This document shows positions 55,322 through 64,000 of a stretch of DNA of 64,000 bases, in pieces (positions within the stretch are counted from its first letter, which is position 1; each line of letters opens with the position of its first letter). Location of the stretch: assembly GCA_025677835.1 (NCBI GenBank), contig JAIXMR010000057.1, positions 62,001 through 126,000 of the forward strand, read 5' to 3'. A program made the position numbers and the translations under genes. A model generated the notes under the pieces. It was not told where the DNA came from, did no database searches, and saw nothing but the letters and a program-made list of their open reading frames with translations. The DNA is from Sporodiniella umbellata. Its lineage: Eukaryota > Mucoromycota > Mucoromycetes > Mucorales > Rhizopodaceae.

Positions 55322-56648
55322 TTAGTCAGAATCAATACTAAGCATTGACTTTATTTTCAAAATTGTCTAAATAAACGTATTGGATTAGTTGGTTTCAAAG
55401 AAAAAGGGACAAACTCAAAATTTTACTTGATAGATGTCGGGTCTCTCTTTCGGATCTACTGTGAGTAAAGATTTGATTAATTCTTTGAAAGCTTCACTAT
55501 AGATGTCCTCAGTAGGAAAGTTGTAAGACCCATTTAGTATTGACAAGACTATGGACCCGCCCATCTCATTTGCGCTGAGCTCAAAGGGATTTTGGCCATA
55601 TGCTGCTGCGTAAAGTGTACAGCCTATACTCTGACATATTGTTAAGACTTTTTTTTTTGCTCTGTGTGTTACCCAAATGTCAACTTTTTCATCCAGCACA
55701 GACCCTGTTTTTATGTCATACAACTCTGGGGCACGGTATGGCATTGTTGAATACTCAGCAGCAATGTCCTATTCAAACAGTTTGGTAAGTCCGCTTTATG
55801 AACTATTTGTACCTGATGCAACAGACCATCCTGTCTAGTGCTTATAGGAATTCTAGCCTTTGTAATGGATCCAAAATCCATGAGAATGGGAGATTTTCCA
55901 TCGTCCGTGATAAGAATATTTCCAGGTTTAATGTCACGATGCGCTAATTGCGATCAAAGGATCAGATTTTGATTATTTTACCGAACACGGTAGTTTTATA
56001 TTACCATAAGGAATAATACTACTGTTCTTTGTAGCGCCTGGCTGATCTGAGCTAGAATTCACTAAATGTGCTTTGTACCCGTGCAATTCACGAAGTGCAT
56101 AGCATATCTTCAGGAAAAATTTCAACAAGACATCCTCTGAAAACTGAGTCTTGCTGATATTATTTGTATCAATGTTGTCTTGCAGGTTTCCTTTCTGTAT
56201 GATTCAAGTAAGTCTCAACTTTTGCTATATTTATATTTACCTTATAGTAAGGGAAGAACATGTAAACCGACTGTGTCCCATCCTTTTCAGTGACAGTGTG
56301 GGTATCTTTTAGTTGTATAATGTGCTCATTGTTGAAAAATAGTTTGTACATGTTGATCTCGTGCATCGCATCTGACATGGCTTTGTGATCTCCTATGGAA
56401 CATCTGGTTTTTTTTAATGCAAAGATTTCTCGAGTTGAAGCATCCTCTACTAAGTAGACAAAAGAAAAGCCTCTGTAATAAAAGTCAGGAACAGAGTATG
56501 GGTTAATTGTTGGTTATTTTATATACCCCTCTCCTAGTAAACTGATAACTCTCAACTTTCGTTTACCAACTACTATAGTTGGGTTCGGAAAACAACAAGA
56601 TGTTAAAGCATATATGGTATCCAAAAACGTTGTTAAATTTGTTGTCAT
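55322..56648 (-). CDS. ENV7: NAK-family Ser/Thr kinase, STK16/Env7-like
   Basis: Palmitoylated vacuolar or Golgi kinase type. Exons 55322-55366, 55427-55630, 55673-55768, 55813-55943, 56005-56194, 56241-56472 and 56527-56648 give 339 residues. The start MTTNLTTFLDTIYALTSCC has a Cys pair that could be acylated, and the kinase starts immediately: VISLLGEGGFSFVYLVED (P-loop), FALKKTRC (catalytic Lys), HRDIKPGNIL (loop HRD; Asp and Asn present), LMDFGS (DFG), PYRAPELYD (APE), VDIWSIGCTLYA, and DPKERPDIYQ. Family members are small kinases lacking other domains, as here. The last exon (TILKIKSMLSIDSD) is short and predicted from splice signals only. Confidence 0.9.
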
Positions 56649-57714
56649 TGCAGTTGTTGTCAAAATATGTTGTAGTGAAAAAGGAAAAAATCAAAGGCTC
56701 TTGCCAAGATAAATGCTTGACTGTGAATTTTCAAGAAATATAATTCTGACTGAATATTTCTGCGCTTATTATTTACTGGGTTTTTGTATAAAATTTTAGG
56801 AAAGGCATTTCTAGAGTAGACAGAATACTCCCTTTTTGTCTTTGGTATTGAACTTTTCTTTTCCGCTTGTTACGCCGCTCCTACTTACTATCTGGGAATC
56901 CCAAATGGACAAGCGCATTTAGAGAATTTACAGACATATAGCTTTTTATGTTTGAGGTAGTTGAGAAATCTTTCAAAAAAAAAAAAAAATCGAGTTGTTT
57001 TATATATGTAAAAGAATGTGTTGGCATATCCTTTTTTTTTTTGGGCTACAGCGAGGTAAGAAGCCTTTACTACTTGCTGATTGCATGCAAATGATAATAG
57101 AACCCAAAACTTTTTAGAGGTAAAACAAAATACTGCATTTCTATCTTGCGCTTTCAAAGCCAAATATAATTAAAATCCTAGAGACTGCTTCTACATGCAG
57201 AAAATGAACATATCGCTTTGACTTATAGGTCATGAACGCAAGATATACATACCCATGACCTTTTGATAACCTAGAGTTAAAGAATTGGTACTCAAAAGAC
57301 AGCTTTTTTCTTTCGAAAAAAAAGTGATTTGCTAAGACTATATGTACCATAAGTTATTTTGCCAGGTCTATTGACACTTTTAAAGACAAGCCTTTCAAAA
57401 AAAGATTTGTAATAAAAACGTTATATGTCCAAAAGACTAAACAGTTCTGTATCACCACAGCTTTCGGTTTTTGTTTCTCTTACTTGCTGATTGGAGAAAG
57501 CAAAATCGCCGTGAATTTTCAGGTTACCGCTTCTCAATACTTAGATATGTTATATCCAGCTGTGGTACACGATAACAAAAAAGGAATTAAATCAGGAAAA
57601 AAGAGCGTTGTTTATGTTATGTACGCTAGCTAAATAAAATCAAGGCGTTTTATTCTACACTTAGAGGCCTATGGTATTAACAGTGAATAATGTACAAAAT
57701 ACTGTTACAGCATG
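56649..57714. other. Intergenic, about 1 kb, no supported gene
   Basis: Overlapping minus-strand frames at about 56,888-57,350 contain some coding-like stretches (SKGHGYVYLAF, VHFLHVEAVSRILIIFGF) interrupted by stops, perhaps a relic. Otherwise AT-rich. Confidence 0.35.
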
Positions 57715-58847
57715 CTAGTTGAGTTTCTTTTTTAGATGGAACCCTTTGCCTCCTACAAAATAAAAGATATAAGGAGAGCAGATAAAAAGCGAACAGCCCA
57801 TCACAATACAAAGGTAGAAGAATCCAATTTTGCTATACAAATAACCTCCCAGAAGTGGGCCTACGATTCCTCCCCCAGCAAAAGCAATGTTAATCAGGGC
57901 ATAGCCTTTACTTTGTCCATCGTCAGTCCCATCAGAATTTTGCCCGTCAATAATGTATCCAATCTCTGCTAATACTGGAGTCATAAAACAAGAGATGCAG
58001 AATCCTTGAATAATCAAAAGCACAATCAAAGGCGCTATACCGCCTATTGTACTTTGATTAGGAATGCCGCACAAGGCAGTGGTGATTGCACATACAATCC
58101 ATGTCGGATAAACCAAAATTTTGGGCCCATATTTATCAGTAATGATGCCAGAAATTGGCGAGCCAATAAATGTAGGGCCCACTTCTGCAATAAACACGAG
58201 ACCAATCTTGCTAGAGTTATACCCCCATTCGGATACCAACCTCAAACTGAGCGTGGTCTAATATAGAAAAAAAAATAAGCTTGTGATGAACATTTCCAAC
58301 CTACCTCAAAAACACCAATAATCAAGGCATCAGTAAACACCATAAGCATTCCTGCTAATAGTCGATGTTCTTTCAAGAGACTCCAATAAGTGACGTTTTT
58401 TGTTGTTTTTTCGTCATTCTTAGATACAGTTTCCGTGAAAATAGTTACATCTTCGGTAGAATCGTTTTTGGCTAATGATTCAGGCGCTTTTTCAAGAGAA
58501 TTGGCACTGTCTTTCAGCTTTGTTTCGCCTGATTTTTGTGAAGCACTGTCTTGAGAAACAATACTTTCTTGGTTTTTGCTATCTTTTTCAAACCATTCAG
58601 GAGGGTTGTTTTTTCGTTCCACTAAAAACAGCCGCAGTAAAAAATCTAATCCAGCAATTGCAATGCAAAATATAAAAGGTGCTTTGTATCCTCTTGTATG
58701 ATATAGCGCTCCTAAAAGATAGATATGACGGCTGAGTATGTTTTCTGCCAGACTGTTAATATTCTGTTTACCTCCTATAGGCGCGCCAGAAACTAAGCCT
58801 ACTGTATGGAACATTGTGATTCTCCCCATCTAAACAAACAGAAGCGT

Positions 58848-58879
<32 letters not shown>

Positions 58880-59592
58880 AGAGGACTGTATGATCATTAA
58901 ACGCACCTGAGTCCCCAGTTCTTCTAAGGCAAAGGTGTCGGAAACCAGACACATTCCTAGGGTCCAGACAGATGAAGAAGAAAAACCTTGTAGAAATCGA
59001 GCCAGTAAAAGCTCCCAGTATTTTTCTCCCAACATAAACAATAAGGTAGAACCTAGTAAACCTAATATACCAACCAGCATCAGTCCTCGGCGATGTTTTA
59101 GTCGGTCGCCTACTCTTGTAATTTAGTAAAGGTATATAGCGTGTTTTACTCAATTACCAAGGTAGCCAAATCCTAAGGAGCCTACAATTATCCCAACAGA
59201 AAATAAAGCTAGTAGTACACCAGATTTTTGCGATACATTTCCTGGATTTTCTATATTTGTATCATATGCATTTGAATTGTTATCTGGCGATATGCCATGC
59301 TCTATAGCATTGATGGCAAACGGCACTGAATAGAGTTAGCCATGTCTTTAATTTTTTTATTTTATTTTATTTTTAGCTTCTGCTATTATTTCAATTGGAT
59401 TTGTCATTTACTTATAGGAACAATGATACTGTATGTAAGCATCTACAAAATTTGAATGTTATGATTTTATTCTTTTAAAACCAGTTGAGTTTTATATCTT
59501 ACATCTATAAACAAAGACATGCTCACAGTGGCTGTCACATAGAGCTTTGACGATCTTGCTCTAGCAAGAAAAGGCTTTCCTTTGAACAACAT
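57715..59592 (-). CDS. MFS transporter, DHA1/VMAT-like, copy 1
   Basis: Proton-coupled drug or amine antiporter type of the major facilitator superfamily. Eight-part model with exons 57715-58257, 58305-58711, 58772-58829, 58907-59109, 59158-59325, 59411-59441 and 59503-59592 gives 499 residues. Helix 1 (SKLYVTATVSMSLFID) opens the protein. The loop GDRLKHRRGLML is the classical motif A, LLARFLQGFSSSSVWTLGMCLVSD fits helix 4, and GRITMFHTVGLVSGAPIGG fits helix 5 of the VMAT-like clade. The central loop (NNPPEWFEKDSKNQES) is charged and variable. LSLRLVSEWGYNSSKIGLVF, ISGIITDKYGPKIL and GGGIVGPLLGGYLYSKIGFFY follow, ending in the C-terminal helix. The motif A-like GIITDKYGPK resembles the second half repeat. 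Substrate unknown. Confidence 0.88.
58348..59040. repeat. Tract shared with MFS copy 2
   Basis: 693 bases nearly identical to 63138-63829. I see three substitutions (around 58,944-58,953) and a small change in the intronic A tract, although this tract spans two whole introns and parts of two exons. The flanks on both sides are much more divergent. Confidence 0.9.
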
Positions 59593-62474
59593 TTTTTTGT
59601 TAGAAAGAAAAAGAAAGCGATCCCGGCGCACTTAGCCGAGACTTAAATGTAAATCAATTCTAGGCAACCGATTGAGTCTCAAACAGTGTTTTTTTTCAAA
59701 GCAGCACAGTGTCACGCTTGGATGACAATCCAGATTTAGCTATTTCCTGACATGGAAATAAAATGCAAATAATGAGACGTAGATGATTTACTACATCACA
59801 TTTTTGTTTGTTCGTGGCTGGGATTTAGCTACACAATATTTGTTAATGTATGTTTAAAAATTGTAAACAGCTCGAATTCATCGACATGTCATATTCAATA
59901 ATACAAAGATGATGCTACCTGAGAAAAAGCCGAATTTTAGGCTCGTTCCAGTGTTTATTGCAAAGACTCAATATAGTTTGATGTCCAAATACTGTAAAAC
60001 AAATGTACAGTTATATCTAACAGGCTTGTAAACGATATGTAGCATAAGCCTAATTTTGCTCAGTTTATGTGTAGTTGCATCTTATTATTTTTTTATCAGC
60101 TTTTTTTTTAGCAGTTGAAAACTAACGAGGTTTGCTCAAATACATCTGCTGAGTATTAGAGCAGCTCATAAGAATTTATGTTTAACGTCAGTCGGGGCCG
60201 CTCAGTTTACCTGTTATGTCACGCAGGCTTCTTTTTTAAAAACTTATTCGCGTATTTGCCTCTATAAGAATTTTGAGTTTTGACAAAAATATCTATTATC
60301 AGACTTCAGGACGTAGTAATGTTAAAGTTCATTCTCAGATGAAGCCTCTATTTATACAGCAAAGACAGGGCATTTAAGCGATCCATTTAAAAATAAGATT
60401 TGTTGATCCGACCAAGTTATTTCTTGAAGAAAGAGGTAGGTGCTCTGATACGTTGATGATGCCTTGAAATGCACTATTTTAATCTGCTTTTATTTAAAAC
60501 TTAAAATGGATATCAAAACACAACGATGTTTTGGTCTATAACATATTCCATGTCCTAGTCGATAAGTGTAGCTACGCCTTTTTTTTTTTTTTTTTAAAGT
60601 ATCTTAGGAAATCGCATACACTTTAACTTTGAGCCGCTACTTATACGTAATTTTTATTGCGCCATTTTATATTTAGCAGCTCATGTTTACCATTATGGCC
60701 AAATTTACTTCAATCGTCACTACTCTTTATGAAAAGCTGGAATTTGATAAAGTAATTTTATTATGTAACTCCAGAATTTAAAGAACCGTAAAGACTGTTT
60801 ATCCTAACAGCTCAAAGTCATTTCCTTTCTGAAAATATTATTTAAATAGGTTTTGCTAAAGTCCACTTAACATAAAGAATAAAATTTCAAGGATGCATGG
60901 TCACTCAAGTATTTATTAAGGATTAACACTGAGCTATATATTTTTGGTTCAATAGCTTAAAGAGACTTCAGAGTAAGACATTCGATTTATATCAAAACGT
61001 TTTTGTGTCTACAAAAATACAAATTTTTCAATTATATTTACGAGTCAAAAAAAATTATTTAGACACCTTTAAACAACCGTTGGCATACTCGATTGTAAAG
61101 GACATCAAAAACCTAAAATACATGAAGGGCGATTTATTAAAAGCTTCAAACTAATTCTAACTCAGCAACAAACTAGGCTTGTTGATATCTGTGTACTTAG
61201 TCAATCCCTACTAATATGCCACCCGAAGCTGTTTTATTTACAAGCAGTCTTTTTTAGCTCATAATATTGACTTGGTTTATGTCACTCAAAAGATCCATTG
61301 GTCGTATATTTAGAGTATTCATCTGATTTTAGTTACTGATTTCTTAAAAGAAAAGAAACCGAGTTATCTTATAGATTGTTTTGTTTAAGAAAATTGCATT
61401 GCTTTTTAACTCGGAAAGATCTAAAGAACTGTTTTTTTTTCTGCTTTTCTGCTTGCTCAATAGTACTGAATTTGATCGCTTCTTGAAACTACATACATGA
61501 TTTGTGGCTTGCTTTACAGCGATGTAAAGAATCCTGAGCAGCACATAAAACTGTAACTCATAGTACCTATTTTAAATGGCCATTTTTTTGCCCTTATAAT
61601 GTACTAGAATAAAAGTAACAAAAGAAATAGCTCTGGTTCTTCTACTGCTTCAAACATCGTCTCTCGCTCCACTGTTTAAATAGAAATGTCAACAGTTATG
61701 TTTACTCCGAATATGTAGTATAGGAAAATGCGCTCAGCTCTCTGGTGTACATCTAAATTTATTAATATAGCGCAGACTCTAGGGCTTTTATGATGCAGTC
61801 TTTGATAGACATATGAGAAACGATACAAATTGTATGTTTTTTTTATGTTTGCCTTTTTATAGTATATAGCATTATTTTTATCTTTCGATAGTGATTCATC
61901 GTTCAACTATCTCATAGGCTGTTAAAAAAAACTGAAGCACTACTCGTTTTAATAAATCTTTAAAAAGATAAAAGACCTTAACACTTCCACTGCCCAGATG
62001 AAATACTGAGTATGAGAGAAACGCTACTCGAAAAAAAAAGAGTAATTACGTATAGCATGTTGGTTGTTCTTTTCAAGTTTTGTATGACTTTATTAAACCC
62101 AAAAATATTATAAATGTCAAAAACTATACTTATTTCAAAAAAATACAAAACTATATACGTATATCTTTTGTTAGTTTACATTTATGATGTTTTAGTTTAT
62201 AATAATTCGCTAGAGAAAACAAGTCCCCATGACACGTCATTTAGCTTCAAAAAGACATAAAACAAAAACTAACTCATTTGAGTATCAAAAAAGATAGGAG
62301 ACGTTGATACAGATTTTGCCCAATGTTGAGATGGAAATATCAAAAACTTTTAGGAGAGCAAAAAAAGGAAAAAAAAAGATCACAAATCTTAAGTATACAT
62401 ATCCTAGACAATTCACAGCCTAATTACTTTATTTTGCAATGCAGCTTCTTTTAAGCTAAATGATCGACAGGATG
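59593..62474. other. Gene-free AT-rich spacer between the two transporters
   Basis: 2.9 kb. Only short open frames (for example 61344-61544 and 61676-61906, minus), without recognisable domains or a credible splice structure. Poly-T run at about 60,579-60,596. No RNA gene or transposon signature identified. Confidence 0.5.
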
Positions 62475-64000
62475 TTACAATAACATATCACTTTGCTTTT
62501 TTTTCAAATGAAAGCCCGGCTCTCCTACAAAATAAAAGACATAGGGTATACAAATGACGAAAAGGCAGCTTATCACCAGACAGACATAAGAAAATCCGAT
62601 TTTATGATACAAGTATCCTGCTAAAACCGGACCTACAGCACCTCCACAAGAAAAAGCCGTACTGATCAGAGCATATCCTTTGTTTTGGGCATTGTCCTTC
62701 CCTTCGAGTTTTTTCTTGTCACTAATATGTGCTACTTCAGTTAACACAGGAGTATAAAAACATGAAACACAGGATCCTTCAACACTTAAGAGAAAAATCA
62801 AAGGTGCTATACCACCCGCTGTTTTTTGGTTAGGAATACCAGACAAAGCAATGGCGATCGCACATATAATCCACGTTGGGTAAATCAAAATCTTGGGTCC
62901 ATATTGATCAGCAATGATACCCGAGAGTGGTAATCCAATAAAATAAGGTACTAGATATGCAAAAAATACAAGGCCAACCTTACTGGAATCATACCCCCAT
63001 TCAGACGATAGTCTTAGGCTAAGAGTAGCCTAATACAGAAAAAAAAGTACAAAGTTAGGCCAGCAGAGTATTTTTTTTTTTTAAAAAAAGTTACTTCGAG
63101 CGCGCCCTCTAGAAAAGTCTCGTAAAATACCACAATCATTCCTGCTAATAGTCGATGTTCTTTCAAGAGACTCCAATAAGTGACGTTTTTTGTTGTTTTT
63201 TCGTCATTCTTAGATACAGTTTCCGTGAAAATAGTTACATCTTCGGTAGAATCGTTTTTGGCTAATGATTCAGGCGCTTTTTCAAGAGAATTGGCACTGT
63301 CTTTCAGCTTTGTTTCGCCTGATTTTTGTGAAGCACTGTCTTGAGAAACAATACTTTCTTGGTTTTTGCTATCTTTTTCAAACCATTCAGGAGGGTTGTT
63401 TTTTCGTTCCACTAAAAACAGCCGCAGTAAAAAATCTAATCCAGCAATTGCAATGCAAAATATAAAAGGTGCTTTGTATCCTCTTGTATGATATAGCGCT
63501 CCTAAAAGATAGATATGACGGCTGAGTATGTTTTCTGCCAGACTGTTAATATTCTGTTTACCTCCTATAGGCGCGCCAGAAACTAAGCCTACTGTATGGA
63601 ACATTGTGATTCTCCCCATCTAAACAAACAGAAGCGTCAAAAAAAAAAAAAAAAAAAAAAAAAAAAACAGAGGACTGTATGATCATTAAACGCACCTGAG
63701 TCCCCAGTTCTTCTAAGGCAAAGGTGTCGGAAGCCAAGCACATTCCTAGGGTCCAGACAGATGAAGAAGAAAAACCTTGTAGAAATCGAGCCAGTAAAAG
63801 CTCCCAGTATTTTTCTCCCAACATAAACATTATACATGAGAGCAATAGGCCTATTACTCCGACTCACATAAGTTGTCTTCGGTTTTTTAGTCGATCACCT
63901 AAATTATTAGTTCGTTAGAGAAACGGCATGTATAATGTCTGTTTACCCAGATAACCAAAAGACAAAGACCCAGCTATTGACCCAATATAAAACAAAGACA
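62475..64000 (-). pseudogene. MFS transporter, DHA1/VMAT-like, copy 2, 5' end outside window, internal stop
   Basis: Tandem paralogue of copy 1. Visible exons: 62475-63029, 63095-63501, 63562-63619, 63696-63898 and 63947-64000 (continuing past the edge). It shares domain order and motifs (GDRLKNRRQLM, MLGEKYWELLLARFLQG, MGRITMFHTVGL). The first parts of the middle exons are near identical to copy 1, while the C-terminal exon is only moderately similar (GIIADQYGPKIL, GGAVGPVLAGYLYHKIGFSY). A TGA at 63864-63866, in frame within the motif A loop (LM-stop-VGV, where copy 1 has LMLVGI), would truncate the protein to its first tenth or so. Nothing suggests it is spliced out. A sequencing error or an unusual start downstream cannot be excluded. 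Confidence 0.7.
63138..63829. repeat. Tract shared with MFS copy 1
   Basis: Counterpart of 58348-59040, including two introns. It starts right after the divergent 5' part of the 63095-63501 exon and ends inside the exon 63696-63898, a few codons before the nonsense codon. Confidence 0.9.

Noticed and set aside
58006..58266. Plus-strand ORF opposite the transporter
   Set aside because: Shadow of the MFS membrane helices on the minus strand.
1..64000. CRISPR arrays, bacterial operons, rRNA or tRNA genes
   Set aside because: Tandem repeats seen are simple microsatellites or protein-coding modules. No cloverleaf or rRNA core sequence was recognised by eye. A tRNA covariance search would be decisive and was not possible.

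Overview
This window is nuclear DNA of a filamentous fungus. It is AT-rich, genes are broken by many short GT-AG introns (about 40-90 bases), and homopolymer A/T tracts are frequent. Gene content (GPI-anchored chitin deacetylase, fungal kinesin-4, DUF3659 repeat protein, tubby-like protein, SCAMP, BolA, Utp30) and a repeated nuclease-like mobile element suggest an early-diverging filamentous fungus, most likely Mucoromycota/Mucorales. That placement is inference from gene style, not from a search. No bacterial features, CRISPR array, rRNA or convincing tRNA were seen.

Layout. 1-19,000 is gene-dense: prohibitin PHB1 (partial), ESCRT-0 VPS27, a class I phosphatidylinositol transfer protein, chitin deacetylase, a PHD-finger protein, a ten-exon tricalbin, a small membrane protein, ribosomal eS17, a lysophospholipid acyltransferase (Ale1-like MBOAT), SCAMP, and a vacuolar M28 protease. 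Many of these act on membranes, lipid transfer or endosomes; I see no operon-like logic in this. 19,157-23,557 is a mobile-element complex: two inverted copies share about 1.25 kb, the right copy has 241-base terminal inverted repeats, and the left copy carries a PD-(D/E)XK-like protein. 23,710-28,833 holds the most unusual cluster: a 728-residue DUF3659 repeat protein followed by four small lysine-rich proteins on alternating strands. All four end in the same roughly 26-residue alternating-hydrophobic motif. 29,062-45,164 is again ordinary: RBM42-like RNA-binding protein, Yhm2 mitochondrial carrier, tubby-like protein, kinesin-4, Bmt5-like rRNA methyltransferase, a coiled-coil protein, and a GATA-plus-PHD regulator.

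45,165-50,897 is gene-poor and contains a decayed Tc1/mariner transposase. 50,898-56,648 has compact housekeeping genes: BolA, Utp30-like, RPB8, a Cdc25-like phosphatase, a 63-residue membrane protein and an STK16/Env7-like kinase. From 57,715 to the end are two tandem MFS transporters separated by 2.9 kb of empty DNA. They share an almost identical 693-base tract, introns included, while flanking exons have diverged. The second copy has an in-frame stop.

Gene models were built by hand from splice signals. For nearly every multi-exon gene the listed exons sum to a multiple of three and read without stops, which supports the boundaries given. Exons are listed in genomic order, so on minus-strand genes the last exon listed is the first coding exon.
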